A stretch of DNA of 64,000 nt. It comes from Fulvia fulva. Its lineage: Eukaryota; Ascomycota; Dothideomycetes; Mycosphaerellales; Mycosphaerellaceae. The stretch covers positions 9,300,001 to 9,364,000 of the forward strand of contig NC_063012.1 in assembly GCF_020509005.1 (NCBI RefSeq). The letters are read 5' to 3'. Of the stretch, positions 9,855 to 21,158 are shown piece after piece. Position 1 is the stretch's first letter, and every line of letters begins with the position of its first letter. A program made the translations under genes and the position numbers. Under the pieces are notes generated by a model. It saw only the letters and a program-made list of their open reading frames with translations, searched no databases and had not been told where the DNA came from.

Positions 9855-11591
9855 ATGGAGGCATCAAACGACCGGGTCCAAATGCCCCTTGCGCTGATAG
9901 GCACATTTGCTGCGTTGGTACGGACTTCGAAAGGTCTGATATCTATTACGCTAACAGTCTGGCAGTCATTCACCTACTTCACCGTCAGGACAGTCTACGA
10001 CTTGTTTTTCGGCCCTTTGGCCCGTATACCAGGCCCAGCTCTCAGCGCCATCTCTCGACTTCCCCATGTGCGGGACTTACTCAGAGGGAAGACTGTCGAC
10101 ACAATCACTGAGCTGCACAAGACGTATGGAGACGTGGTCCGATTTTCCCCAAATGAAGTGTCTTTCATCTCTATAGAGACGGCATTTCCAGACATCTATG
10201 GCTTCCGTACAGGAAAGCTCAAGGGTCACGTTAACATGCAGAAAGATTCGGTAAGCAGTTCCTGTGGAGTGTATCCAAACGTGGCTGAACTAGCAACATC
10301 ATGATTGCACCACTATCTTCTCAGCACTGATCCCTCACTGACTCCCAACTTTTGCAGGTCTGGTACGCAAAACCGGCGAACGGCGTCCCTTCCATTCTGA
10401 TTGCTGACGATGAGTACCATTCAAGAGGACGAAGGGTTCTATCTCATGCATTCAGTGAGAAGGCGCTGGCCGAGCAAGAGCCCCTTGTTCAATCATATGC
10501 CGACCAACTGGTCGACCGTCTCAGGGAAGTCACTGCAAAGACCGGTGAAGCTCAAGACATGTGCAAATGGTACAACTGGACCACGTTTGATGTCATTGCT
10601 GATTTAATTGTTGGAGAGCCATTCGGGTGTCTCCAGGACCTCACAATGCACAAGTATGTAATCTCAACCGCTCGGTGAGATGCCTCACGTGCTGCCAGCT
10701 GACACCAGACTTAGGTATATCACACTGTTGTTCCAGTCGCTGAAGGGGTTCCGCATTAGTTACATCCTACACTATTATCCCTGGCTCCAAGGCATTGGTA
10801 AAAAGCTTATCCCTGTAGAACTACTGGCGAAACGAAAAGAGTTCCAAGGCTGGGTGAAGAGTCAGGTCAGGAAGCGCATCGAAAGGGATACACAACGTCC
10901 AGATTTCATGACGCAAATCCTCGCAAACAATGGCACTAAAGGAGCTGCTTTGACCAATGAACAGATCGACGCAAATGCCCACCTTATGCTTGTTGCTGGC
11001 TCGGAGACCACCGCAACCCTGCTTTCTGGCGCAACCTATTGCCTTCTCGCGAATCCGGACAAACATGAGACGTTGAAGCAGGAGATTCGTGGTCGCTTCA
11101 AAGATAACAGTGACCTCACGCTTGCGGCAGTCAACGACTCGCCGTATCTAATTGCGGTTCTCTCTGAAGCACTTCGATACTTTCCGCCGGTTCCTGCTGG
11201 CTTCCAGCGACGTGTGGGCCCTGGAGGCGAGTTCGTCTCGGGCTACTACATCCCGGAGGGAACGTCTGTCTCCGTGTCGCATTATCCCGCGTACCAATCA
11301 GCATACAACTTCAAGGATCCAGACGACTTCATCCCCGAAAGGTGGCTACCGGACCAGCCGACATATGCCGAAGACAAAAGATCCGCTTGCCAACCTTTCA
11401 GCTTCGGCCCAAGAAATTGCTTGGGCAAGAACCTCGCGTATGCCGAGATGAGGTTGATACTGGCCAAGGTCATTTGGTCCTTTGATCTGGAGCTTGAGGC
11501 AGAGTGTCGCGACTGGATGAAGAGGTGTAAAGTGGTCACGTTGTATGATAAGCCGCCTCTGATGGTGAAGGTCAACGATGTGAGAAAGTAG
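9855..11591 (+). CDS. Cytochrome P450, isotrichodermin C-15 hydroxylase-like
   Basis: Membrane-bound haem monooxygenase. Exons 9855-10250, 10358-10653 and 10715-11591, all phase-consistent, give 522 residues, the normal length. An N-terminal hydrophobic anchor (about 10-50) is followed by the proline hinge [12 protein letters not shown]. The I-helix oxygen-binding motif is AGSETTAT, the K-helix ExxR is EALRYFPP, and the haem loop is [14 protein letters not shown] with the ligand cysteine. The sequence after the K helix ([14 protein letters not shown]) resembles the CYP65-type fungal P450s used in secondary metabolism. No backbone synthase lies nearby, so the substrate cannot be inferred. It appears intact. 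Confidence 0.92.
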
Positions 11592-12217
11592 TCGTGAGCA
11601 AAGGAAAGCGCTTGGAGGAGCGATGCCATGCGGCATGGGGTCATACGGCGTGGTCTGCAAGCAAACAAGTTTAATGTGTCGATGCAGTGAAAGTGACATG
11701 AAGCTCTAAGCTCGTCAGCACTTCTCACCCGCGGTTCAGAGCACTGCTATGCTTGAGTTAATGATTTCTCGAAGCACACGCAAGAATGATGACTGCTGCA
11801 TGCTATTCCCGGCATGAGATGTAGTCTGTGTGCCAATGGCACGTGAGGCATATTTTGGATTGTCCCGACATCTTCCGAGCAGCACCCAACAACGGCCACA
11901 GTCTTCCTCGTACTAGTGTGCTAGCATGAACAGGTGGTGCAGCCATTGTCAGCCCCCGGAGCAATAGCTAGAGCGGTTGTCATCACCTAGCAAACTGCAA
12001 CCTCGGTATGATAAAGAACCTTAGCTCCCGCGGGTCGAGGGGCCCTACCATGCATTTGGCAGCCCAGACCATCCGCTCTACCGCAGCAAGAGTCACGAGC
12101 TTAGCATCGATGCTAGTATACAGTCACGCCTACCTCACTCTCCTATTACGCGCGCACCCACTGCACATATTGTCGTTCCCATCGTTGTCCAGGCCCTGTG
12201 GCCTGTAATCGCCCAGC
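11592..12217. other. Intergenic, no gene seen
   Basis: P450 3' flank and kinase promoter. A CACGTG sits near 11840. Nothing else is recognised. Confidence 0.45.
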
Positions 12218-13731
12218 ATGTCGTGGAAGAAGTCAGGTTGGTTCCAAGCACTGCCCTCTGCTGTCTGCGTGGTGACGTTGCTAACGACGGTGTGTGAAGC
12301 ACAACTGATGGACACCATCAAGCACTATTCGAACTTCCCCGCGACCGGAGTGAGTCTACGGCAGATGGTGCAGTTTGGCAGCAACCCGTCCACCGGTATA
12401 GTGCACGCAATTGATGTGCAAGAGCATGCATTGAACGACAGCAGGCACTCTGTTCCGCGCCTCCCAGTTCCTGTCTGAAGAGCTGCCCATACGTCTCGCA
12501 CACCGGGTACAAGAGCTTGGCGATCTCCCAGATGGACTCAACGAGATGGAGAGCATCAAGCGTGTGCAGGACTGGTACGCGGAGTCGTTCGAGGTAGGTT
12601 GTAAGAGCGGGCCATGCATGAGAAGGGCAGTCTGACGTCCATACACAGGAGATCACGACGCTGTCAAAGCCGAGCCTGACGAACGAAATCAGAGAGCGAC
12701 TGCTGAAGCCTGCAAAGGCCAATGGCAGAAACTCCAGAATCCTCAGCGAAACAACGCACAATCCCAGCATCAAGCCCGGCCAGTACAAGTCCGATGCAAA
12801 GCTCACGGCGAACGGCGAGACCGACAAGGAGAATGTTAACGGCAACGGCAATGGAGCAAGACGAGCTGCTGCACGACGATACTTCAGCGCCGCCGACGAT
12901 GGAAACGACTGGCCTCCGGAGCTCGAAGACTACAACACTCGTTTTGCCAAGACTCTCGAGAAGATCAAGAGAAGGCACGACAGCGTCGTCACTACGATAG
13001 CCCAGGGTATCCTCGAGTACAAGCGCAAACGGCAAAGAATGCAGATTGACAACAACATTCAGGCCTTCTTGGACCGTTTCTACATGTCGCGAATAGGAAT
13101 CCGCATGCTGATCGGCCAACACATTGCCCTGACCGACCAACGTACGCAGAGCGACCCAAACTACGTGGGAATCATTTGCACCAAGACCAATGTCAAAGAG
13201 CTGGCACAAGAGGCTATCGAGAACGCGCGATTTGTCTGCGAGGATCACTACGGCCTTTTCGATGCGCCCAAGGTGAGGCTGGTGTGTCCCGATGACCTGA
13301 ACTTTATGTACGTTCCAGGTCATTTGTCACACATGCTGTTTGAGACCCTCAAGAACAGTCTGCGAGCCGTCGTGGAAACACATGGCCAAGATAAGGAAGA
13401 GTTCCCAGTGACGCAAGTGATCGTGTCCGAGGGCAGGGAGGATATCACCATCAAAATAAGCGACGAAGGCGGAGGCATTCCCCGAAGCAGCATTCCGCTG
13501 GTCTGGACTTATATGTACACGACCGTCGATCAAACGCCGAATCTGGATCCGGACTTCAACAAGAGCGACTTCAAAGCACCCATGGCTGGCTTTGGATACG
13601 GTCTACCCATTTCGCGCCTGTACGCGCGATACTTTGGCGGTGATCTCAAACTGATCTCGATGGAGGGCTACGGCACTGATGTCTACCTGCACCTGAATCG
13701 TTTGAGCTCCAGCTCAGAGCCGCTGCAATAG
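12218..13731 (+). CDS. Mitochondrial pyruvate dehydrogenase kinase (PDK/BCKDK family)
   Basis: Histidine-kinase-like serine kinase that inactivates the pyruvate (or branched-chain) dehydrogenase complex in the mitochondrial matrix. Exons 12218-12236, 12300-12395, 12445-12593 and 12649-13731 give 448 residues. The start reads MSWKKSAQLMDTIKHYSNFP, then GVSLRQMVQFG and the joined TLFRASQFLSEELPIRLAHR. The GHKL ATPase part has the N box (FETLKNSLRAVVE), G1 box (ISDEGGGIP) and G2 box (GFGYGLPISRLYARYFGG). An Asn/Gly-rich insert lies at about 120-150. Intron 1 (12237-12299) is 63 bp with no stop, so its retention would keep the frame. Which dehydrogenase is the target cannot be told from sequence. 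Confidence 0.92.
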
Positions 13732-14545
13732 CAACTACCAGTCATGAGGGATGAATGGAAAGGTGTCTTGAACGCACCTTCAAACACTTACAACAGCAAG
13801 GCCGTCTCGCCAACATCTCGGGGATTGACGCGCGCCGGAAGGCAAATCGAGGCGGCGGGAGGAGATCGCATCGCGGGAATGACCATGGCCACGAGAGCGA
13901 TGAAGCTAAAGTCGCCCAAAGCAAGTATGTGGGACTTGCAGACCCGGGAGGTCAGCGCAAGGCGACAGGTTGGTGATGTTGCGGATAGTATCAATAGGCC
14001 GCCGAGTACTGGTGACAGCGGCGAGAAGCCGTGGTGGAAGAATGTTGGCATGGAGGAGGGAATGTGAGCGCGATTATGTTCGAATGCCAAAGCAGCATTT
14101 TGCGGTGTTCAAGGCGTTATGGTGGCGGGTTCTGCCTAGCGACTTGCACAGGACATGGCATATGACAGACAAGGATCCGTCTGTTCTTGACGATTACAGT
14201 GTACAGTGTACGTAGCTTAAGAGCGCTGCAAAGCTGCAAAAGAAACGATTATTCATTGATGTGAAAGGAGCTTCGCACGCGCTCGACGGATGACAAGCGT
14301 ATTACCACGATGCTAGCCACGACTTCAAAGGTGCCCGCGGTATCTGTAACGACTTCCTTGAATGAACGCCAATACCTTGAGCGTGATTCAAGCGTCATTC
14401 GTTGCTCAAGATTACGATTACATCGTGCTCGACCTTTCCAAGCAAACGCCAGGTCACAAAGACCCTCCACTGCCGCAAAGATGCTCCCGCAGACTGTTCC
14501 TGCAGTCCTCGTTCTAAAGTGTAGCTTCCACCGGGTATATTGAGC
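13732..14545. other. Intergenic between PDK kinase and TFIIF beta
   Basis: An open frame at 13744-14067 (107 codons, MRDEWKGVLNAP...) begins 12 bp after the kinase stop. It is hydrophilic, resembles nothing I know and is more likely kinase 3' UTR than a gene. No other structure seen. Confidence 0.35.
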
Positions 14546-15646
14546 TCACTTCACGTCTTCCATTTCGTCGTTATCATCGTCCTCCGCTTCATCGCCTGTA
14601 CCACCATCACTTTCGGGCTCGCTCTTCAGCACAGCGGACTCTTCCTTGACACCAACACCATTCTCAATATTAAGCAACCGCGCGGTATTGTCGTTGAGCT
14701 TGTAATTGCCATTGAAATCGCCGCTCTTGATCAGGAAAGCTATACCCTCGAGGTGTTCTTTGATGAAGGCTTCCGGCTGTCGCAGACGTTGACGCAGAGT
14801 CTTCATCTGCCAGTACTGATACTCGGTGAAGCATTGCTGGAGCGCGTCGATGAGCTCGTTTGTTGACATGCGCACGGCCTTCTCCTTTGGCTGCTTCTTC
14901 TTCTTCTGGCCCTTGCCTGGCTTCGAAGTGGTGCTGCCGAAGGTGAAGCCGCTGTTGGTCATACCGGGGTGCCACTTTGTCTTGTCGACGGTGGCGTTGA
15001 ATGTCGTCTTCTTACCACCTTGGAGCGCCTTGTCGTACGCTTTCTTGAAGTAGTCGAGTGAGGTGTCGTCCTCGACTGCCTTGGCCACAGCTTCGTTGAC
15101 GATGGGTGGTTGGAGGGTGATTTGCTTCGGAATAGCGGTGCGGTATGTGCCAGGCTTCCTTTGTCCCCCACCATAGCGGTCGTTCTTGTTAATGCCTGTC
15201 GGTCTACCAGCAGCCAGGTTCTTGCCCTGCCCGAATTGCTGCGCGCGATGGCCGGGAAGGTCCTTTTCTGAGAACACGATCGTGTTGTTGTACGTGGTCG
15301 CTCGAACATCGAGGTTGTACATCTTGGGCAGATCTTTATGCGGTGCAAAGCGCTCGTCGTCCTTCGGAGTGAGGAGTCTGATCTGTGCCTTCTGTGGCTC
15401 GTCTGGCTTGCTGTGATACACGCGCAGCTTTCCGACTTCTATCTGCTCCCCATCTGGCGCGTTCTGATAGATCTCGTTCCATGCTTTCCACATATCCTCT
15501 GACACCTTGATCAGCCATGCGCCTCTCTGCGTTTCTGCCTGGGTCGGGAATGTGAGGTCGGTGTCGTCTTCGAATTCGTCGATGTCTCCCAGCTTTGAGG
15601 GCGAGTCCGCCGGGTCGACTTTAATCTCGGGCTTCACTTCTGCCAT
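14546..15646 (-). CDS. TFG2: TFIIF beta subunit (Tfg2/RAP30)
   Basis: General transcription factor that escorts RNA polymerase II to the promoter. Intronless, 366 residues from the ATG at 15646; the frame is open upstream, but the MAEVKPEIKV start is the plausible one. The N-terminal dimerisation domain includes TQRGAWLIKVSEDMWKAW and the RLLTPKDDERFAPHKDLPKM segment. The C-terminal winged helix is MSTNELIDALQQCFTEYQYW to KEHLEGIAFLIKSGDFNG. A Lys-rich linker (KPGKGQKKKKQPKEKA) precedes it and the tail is strongly acidic (DEAEDDDNDEMEDVK). These features match fungal Tfg2. Confidence 0.95.
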   Translation of the reverse strand: MAEVKPEIKVDPADSPSKLGDIDEFEDDTDLTFPTQAETQRGAWLIKVSEDMWKAWNEIYQNAPDGEQIEVGKLRVYHSKPDEPQKAQIRLLTPKDDERFAPHKDLPKMYNLDVRATTYNNTIVFSEKDLPGHRAQQFGQGKNLAAGRPTGINKNDRYGGGQRKPGTYRTAIPKQITLQPPIVNEAVAKAVEDDTSLDYFKKAYDKALQGGKKTTFNATVDKTKWHPGMTNSGFTFGSTTSKPGKGQKKKKQPKEKAVRMSTNELIDALQQCFTEYQYWQMKTLRQRLRQPEAFIKEHLEGIAFLIKSGDFNGNYKLNDNTARLLNIENGVGVKEESAVLKSEPESDGGTGDEAEDDDNDEMEDVK

Positions 15647-16660
15647 CGTGTCGGTAGTGATGTGGTTGTTGTTGTAGAGAACATTGAAGTTGAGATCACC
15701 AATGACAATGACTGTCGCGGCTCGCGCTAGAGCTCGGCCCGGTGATCGACAAAGCGGGATGCTCCGTTCCGCACGTGCACACACCTCCTGGCTTCACATG
15801 CTGAACACAATTCACTTCACATGGTGATGCTAAGCTGCCTGGTGCTCATCGAAGCTTATTGCTTCGCGCATCAACCCATTGGCCGTGATGACTACTTACG
15901 CAAATGGAAACATTACTGCATGCTCCTCCACCGGCATGCACGAGATTGCGATGATGGAGACTGGCCGGACCCAATTTATATACATGCGTCACTGTACATT
16001 GCTTCATTATATACATATGACAAGGCTCGCAGCGACCCTGCCTTTCCTTCGTAGCGAACGGCTGACCGGGCTTTGCTTTGGTAATGCCGGATCACGACCC
16101 AGCCTGTATCGGTCGTGTACCTGTTGCGAATCTACAGTCTCAAAGCACAACTCAGTTATCATCAGGCTACCACCGGATTCCGCTGGTCAGCTGAGGCATT
16201 CGAGTGTTGAGACGCGATCGATACGCGAAAGATGCATCATCAAGTCGTAACAATGGTCACATCTAGCCCACATCTCTTCACATCTTTCGGGACACTGCAA
16301 TCTGACGACCATCGAGAGTGCATGGGCCCTGGATGTCGGAAACTCGATGGCGGGGCGAAAGCGGGCAAGATCAGGGATCTACCCGAGTCGTAATGCTTGC
16401 AATCGTGCTCAGAGATTGCAGACCTCTTTCCGCATGACCGAGAGTGGGTCGACTGCTGCTCACGGTGCGAATGCGGTCGTACAAACGTCGCAAATGACGG
16501 AGAACGTCAGATGGTGTTGCGCGGGAAGTTCCGAATCCTAGCCGAGGCATTGAGCGGCTGGCATCTCACAACAAGATCGGACTTTCGTGATGTGTATTCG
16601 AAGGCCCCAGCAGATGAGGCGCTCTACAGGCGCCATGCAATATCATTGTGCCGTGAATGC
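15647..16660. other. Intergenic, no gene seen
   Basis: About 1 kb holding the TFIIF beta promoter and the 3' flank of RIB1. Overlapping open frames have no recognisable protein content. Confidence 0.45.
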
Positions 16661-17890
16661 TCAAGTGCTCGAGAACATATGCTTGAACTTTTCGATCTTG
16701 GTCGAAATGTACTTTTCGACTTCCGGACTGTTGATGCCTTCCTTGCCATCCGTTTTCCACGCAAGAGGAATCATCGGCACTCTTTCGGTAACGCGAACCT
16801 CACGGTTAGGCCCTTCGACAGCTCGGATCTTCTCCGGGTTGTTGGTAAGAAGACGGATGCCCCGTTCGCCGCCTAGTCCGAGGTCCAGCAATATCGCAGT
16901 GGCTAGACCGTATGATCGAGCATCACCAGGGTGTCGTAGAAGAATGTTCGCTTCCATTGTGTCATGACCCAAATCCTGGAGATTGTAGGCCTTCAGCTTA
17001 CTCAACAAGCCAATGCCACGTCCCTCTTGTCGGAGGTAGACAATGACTCCGCCACAAGAAGGTAGCCTTGCCTCAGGGGCATGTTCTACAGCTGGGGAGC
17101 CGCTTGGCGTCGCCGCAGGCAAAGACATCAATCGTGCCGCCTCGTCCAGCTGCTCACCACAATCGCATCGCGCTGACCAAACAGTCTCCCCAGTGTAGCA
17201 CTCCGAATGTATGCGAACAAGTGGTGGGCCCAATTCCGATGGGTATGAGGAATAGCTCCAGTCTTCTTGCGCAGATGACCCCGAGCTTGCAGTCGTGGAT
17301 ATGCTGTTTGAAGTGTCGATCTGCGCTCCCGATGCAATGACGGGCGGCCTTACGGCAACGCCTGCATCCTGCCGTATCTGGCCCAATCTGCTATGCGTGC
17401 GCCCGGGAAATAGCGTGCCTGTATATGCGCCTCTGATCATGCGGTCTCTTTCCGATTCCCCAGGTCGCGGAGCGTCAAGACTTTGGCTACGTATATGTGG
17501 TCCAAACACAATCGCTAGGTGCTCTTTATTATCTGCACTGTTGTGGTACAAGTGGAGAAACATCTCCTGGCCGGTGGTGGTCGGAATTCTGGCGCGAACC
17601 TCGCATTGCACCTCGGGTAAACGTTCCAGCAGTTTCGGAGCGCCATGTTCGCTCGCGGCGTCACGCGCGGTAGTAGGCACACTCGTGGGCAGTCTGTCGT
17701 GTCGCTGACCGTTTGCAAAGGGCGTGTGTGGAGGTGTGAAGGCGGGACTGACTAAGGGCGGCGGGTGAGCGGAGTGTGTCGAGAAGTCGTTGTCCAGCTG
17801 CAAGTCGGATACATTGTGGTCATGATGCTGCGGTTTCGGCGAGGCAATGGGCGTTATGGCCGGCGAGGCAATAGATGGGAAATCGGGCAT
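16661..17890 (-). CDS. RIB1: GTP cyclohydrolase II, riboflavin synthesis
   Basis: First committed step of riboflavin synthesis: GTP to 2,5-diamino-6-ribosylamino-pyrimidinone phosphate, with release of formate. From [10 protein letters not shown] the protein is 409 residues; an in-frame ATG at 17962 would add 24 residues. The zinc site is [17 protein letters not shown], the catalytic block [20 protein letters not shown], then [20 protein letters not shown] and the end [15 protein letters not shown]. Two low-complexity stretches (Pro/His-rich N-terminus; Ser-rich about 215-235) lengthen it relative to the yeast enzyme. No DHBP synthase domain is fused, unlike many bacterial RibA proteins. Intronless. 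Confidence 0.95.
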   Translation of the reverse strand: MPDFPSIASPAITPIASPKPQHHDHNVSDLQLDNDFSTHSAHPPPLVSPAFTPPHTPFANGQRHDRLPTSVPTTARDAASEHGAPKLLERLPEVQCEVRARIPTTTGQEMFLHLYHNSADNKEHLAIVFGPHIRSQSLDAPRPGESERDRMIRGAYTGTLFPGRTHSRLGQIRQDAGVAVRPPVIASGAQIDTSNSISTTASSGSSAQEDWSYSSYPSELGPPLVRIHSECYTGETVWSARCDCGEQLDEAARLMSLPAATPSGSPAVEHAPEARLPSCGGVIVYLRQEGRGIGLLSKLKAYNLQDLGHDTMEANILLRHPGDARSYGLATAILLDLGLGGERGIRLLTNNPEKIRAVEGPNREVRVTERVPMIPLAWKTDGKEGINSPEVEKYISTKIEKFKHMFSST

Positions 17891-18524
17891 CTTGCAACTT
17901 GTCAAGCGCAACGTCGGACGACTGCATGTGTAAATGCAGGTGGACGTCCTGGCTGATGACATATTATCGAGCCGAGAGCGGAGCACCGAGTGTCGGACCG
18001 CAGCACGTAGTCTAAGATTGGGTCCTCTACCGAGACGTCTTGTGCTGCGAGGCTTCCACCTGTTTCGATGGTGTCGAGATCTCAGTGCTTACTCTCGAGT
18101 CGGGTCACATCGGCTGCAATGGGGGCATGTTACATCTTGATGGACGGCAGCTCCGGGCAACAAGCCAGAGCAGCGATATGCTGTTCCATTTCGGGCGGAC
18201 CTTCGCACAGCGAAGCGCGATCAGGAGCCCATGCAACAAGGCCACACGAGTGGACTTTGGCTCAGTACGACCGTAGGTGTGCGCGTGAAGAGCCTCGGAG
18301 ATCTGGAGTACATTCATGGGCTACGAAAGTGCCTGGCCTTTCCTACTACGAAATGCATGATTGCCGAGCGACACTGGAGCCATACTGTCTCGGACTCTAG
18401 CCCTGGTCACTGGAGGAGCCACGGACATTGACACCCAAGGACAAGAGGTACGTTGTTCATCTCCTTGCAATCGTTGTACATGTATTCATCACTCATGGTG
18501 TCTGTCGATAACGCAGGCCTGTCC
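17891..18524. other. Intergenic, no gene seen
   Basis: RIB1 leader and the 3' flank of the transporter. No recognisable gene or repeat. Confidence 0.45.
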
Positions 18525-20366
18525 TTACACGGCCTCTTCTGGGTCTTCTCTATCTCTATGCTCTCTTTCTTCCAGCAAAGCTCGACTTTCTTTCTCTGCT
18601 ATGATAGCCTCCTTGCACTTCTCTTCGTGTCCTTTCCATCCTGTGCCTGCCTGCACAAAGACCATAGCAAAAGCTAGCAACGCTGCTCCATACCATAACG
18701 TCTGCAACCCATCCTCGTAACCTTTGACGGCTACTTCTCGTTCTATTCCGTGCAGTTGGTCCACCAGGGCAGGCGACCCAAGGAGTCTTCGCACGAGGTC
18801 GTCTCTCTTCATGCCTCGCTCGGCGAATTGAGAAGCGAGCGAGGCTGCCAACGTTCTCGTAAAGAGGCCTCCGCCCACGGCACTTCCGAATGAGCCAGCG
18901 AACCCGCGGAACGTCGCATTCAGCGCTGTGGCAATGTAGTGCCCCTCTTTCGGCGTTAGGTGCAAGACATGAGCAAGACTATAATTAAGTGCGGCACCTG
19001 CCGAGCAGCCGTTAATGAACAAGACAATGATAAAGCCCACCGGGGAACCGTTACGGTGTGAAAGCATCCCTAGAACGAGCAGAGTCACCGGGAAAATGGC
19101 GTAGGACACTACGGTCGGAGTCCAGAATGAGCCTTTACGCCTGATGTGTAGCCAGCCCGCGAGCAGGCCGCCTGTTGCAAAGCCTGCATTCGTTGGGATC
19201 AGCATCGCTCCGCCGACCGAAGGTGGCCATTGCCGCACTGCAATGGCATATGTTGGCGCATAGAAGAGCACACACCAGCGGCTCATCATGTAGCCGACCG
19301 TGCCGAGACAGGTGAACAGAAGTCCACGATGTCTGAGAAGCGCCACGGGTATGATAGGGTCATATGCCAGATATGCCTCGACCAAGACGAACGCAGTAGC
19401 TACGACTACAGACAGGATCAGTGGGAGAATCGGAATGCTTTTCGGCGAGCTGAGTGCGTAGAGCATGAGTACCAGCGAAGTCGTGAGTGTGATAGCTCCG
19501 AGATAATCGATGCGACGCACTCTTTTCCATGTGCTGTGATCTGACGTGTCCTTCTTGCCCGAGGTAAAGTCGAATGGTAGCGCAAAGAACAGCATGAGAC
19601 CAGCAAGTAGAGCGATAGGGGCCTGAATCCAGAACAGAGCACGCCACCCGATAATTGGTAGGAAGAACCCAGCCCCAGTTGCTCCAACTGCGACGCCGAA
19701 AGTGTAGCCCGAGTTCAGTAGCCCAATCGCGAGTCCCTTGCGCTTGCTGCCAGTCAACTCCAGCACTATGATTATCGAGATGGTAAAGACACCGCTGGCC
19801 CCAACTCCAGCAACGGAACGCCCGACCAGGAAACTCTCCAGTGAGGTCGCGAATGCGGTAATCACTTCTCCAATGGCAATGATGATAGATGATGCGACAA
19901 TGCAGAGCCTGGGCGTGAACACGGCGCTGAGCTTTCCATTCAAAGGCCCCAATGCGCTCGTGCATATCAGAAACGAAGAAGTGAACCAGGGCGTAGAGTC
20001 GAAGGCGTCTAGTTCCGAAGCAATAGCGCTTTGTATTGTTGTAAGCATGGACATGTTCGTTGCTATCAGAAACACTAAGGTCCCGAGCGCAATCGTAGAG
20101 CAGACTGCTCGTCCGAAGCCGATGCTCTGGTTGGCTTTGGTATGCTCATCATCTTCGGCCATCGAGTTGATGCTTCCGCTGCTCGACAGCGATCCCGCCT
20201 TAGCAACGAACCTCGGAGCAGTCCTTGCATCGTTGTCGTCAGCGTTAGCAACTTCGCTCGCGGCGGCGGGAGGTGTTGACGGGAGAAGGGTTGTTCGTTC
20301 AGTGGGAACCAATTCTGAGGTCTTCAGCCGAGCATTGGGTCTGCCCTTCGCACCGTCTCTCGACAT
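18525..20366 (-). CDS. DHA2-type MFS transporter, Fnx1/Vba-like
   Basis: Proton-coupled permease of the 14-helix drug:H+ antiporter 2 family. 613 residues, intronless from the ATG at 20366; the frame is open upstream without a better ATG. A roughly 75-residue hydrophilic N-terminus contains SELVPTERTTLLPSTPP, a dileucine-type acidic sorting signal often seen in vacuolar Fnx1/Vba proteins. The first helix is ALGTLVFLIATNMSMLTTIQ, followed by the conserved SFLICTSALGPLNGKLSAVF and VGRSVAGVGASGVFTISIIIV (motif C-like). The C-terminus is Glu/Arg-rich. By family a vacuolar basic amino-acid transporter or multidrug exporter; which one is not settled by sequence. Confidence 0.85.
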   Translation of the reverse strand: MSRDGAKGRPNARLKTSELVPTERTTLLPSTPPAAASEVANADDNDARTAPRFVAKAGSLSSSGSINSMAEDDEHTKANQSIGFGRAVCSTIALGTLVFLIATNMSMLTTIQSAIASELDAFDSTPWFTSSFLICTSALGPLNGKLSAVFTPRLCIVASSIIIAIGEVITAFATSLESFLVGRSVAGVGASGVFTISIIIVLELTGSKRKGLAIGLLNSGYTFGVAVGATGAGFFLPIIGWRALFWIQAPIALLAGLMLFFALPFDFTSGKKDTSDHSTWKRVRRIDYLGAITLTTSLVLMLYALSSPKSIPILPLILSVVVATAFVLVEAYLAYDPIIPVALLRHRGLLFTCLGTVGYMMSRWCVLFYAPTYAIAVRQWPPSVGGAMLIPTNAGFATGGLLAGWLHIRRKGSFWTPTVVSYAIFPVTLLVLGMLSHRNGSPVGFIIVLFINGCSAGAALNYSLAHVLHLTPKEGHYIATALNATFRGFAGSFGSAVGGGLFTRTLAASLASQFAERGMKRDDLVRRLLGSPALVDQLHGIEREVAVKGYEDGLQTLWYGAALLAFAMVFVQAGTGWKGHEEKCKEAIIAEKESRALLEEREHRDREDPEEAV

Positions 20367-21158
20367 CCAGTAAGTTGGCAGTCGCAGGAGCAAGAAGTGC
20401 CCAAGTTCGAGGTCCGTGCCGGCCTATGGTGATGCGTCGTGTGGCACTCTGTTGGTCTCGCCACAGTTCAAAGATCGTCGTTGGTTCCAGGCTCGGTTCC
20501 AAGGTTCAAGTCCAAAAAAAGACGAATACACAACGGCGACATGCATGAAAAACGAGCGTATCGATGAACAAGATGCAAGTGACGGGATGTCGATGATAAG
20601 AATTCTGAGACGATGTCGGCACTGATTACAAACACTGTGTCCCTTGTCCGAATTGAGTTTCGTGCCTGCTCGCGTGGCGACCACGGACCATGCAGCTTCC
20701 TTGTTGATCATGTTGTGTTACCGCATCTCTACTCCGACTTCTGTGCCACTTGCAAAACGACTTGTTGGCTCTGATCACGAGAACTCCTCGAAGACCTCGG
20801 CGTCAGGCCGGCCGCGAAGCCGCTCTGCTAGCCATGTCCGTCCACCGTATCATCGTTCAGTCCGCTGAGAGCACTTGAACGATCTCGTGGCTGTGGAGTA
20901 TATTGAAGACTCGCAAAGCTATTAGAACCGCTCCCACGACCATGCTGGACAATTGTACTTGGGACTCTCGCTCGGAATTTCTCAATGGCCCTTCTCCTCG
21001 CCACGGGATGCCGATCAGCCGCTTAAGCGGAGATGATCGCTGCCTTGCGTGAAGCGAGGGTGGCGAGGATATTGTACTGTCACTCGAAGAGTCGAGTGCG
21101 CGCTGTTTGTCCTGTCTCACTAGACGCGACTTTAACAGACGCCAAATGATATACCATC
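20367..21158. other. Intergenic, no gene seen
   Basis: Upstream region shared by the divergent transporter and monooxygenase pseudogene. A GGTTCAAGTCC sequence near 20502 mimics a tRNA B box but lacks a T stem. Confidence 0.45.

Noticed and set aside
13744..14067. 107-codon frame just after the PDK kinase
   Set aside because: No recognisable domain and immediate adjacency to the kinase stop; more likely 3' UTR.
9855..20366. P450 plus MFS transporter as a secondary-metabolite cluster
   Set aside because: No polyketide synthase, NRPS, terpene cyclase or prenyltransferase is present, and the genes between them are housekeeping.
20495..20520. GGTTCAAGTCC, a tRNA B-box-like sequence
   Set aside because: Flanks do not form a T stem, no A box at the right distance, and a poly-A rather than poly-T run follows.
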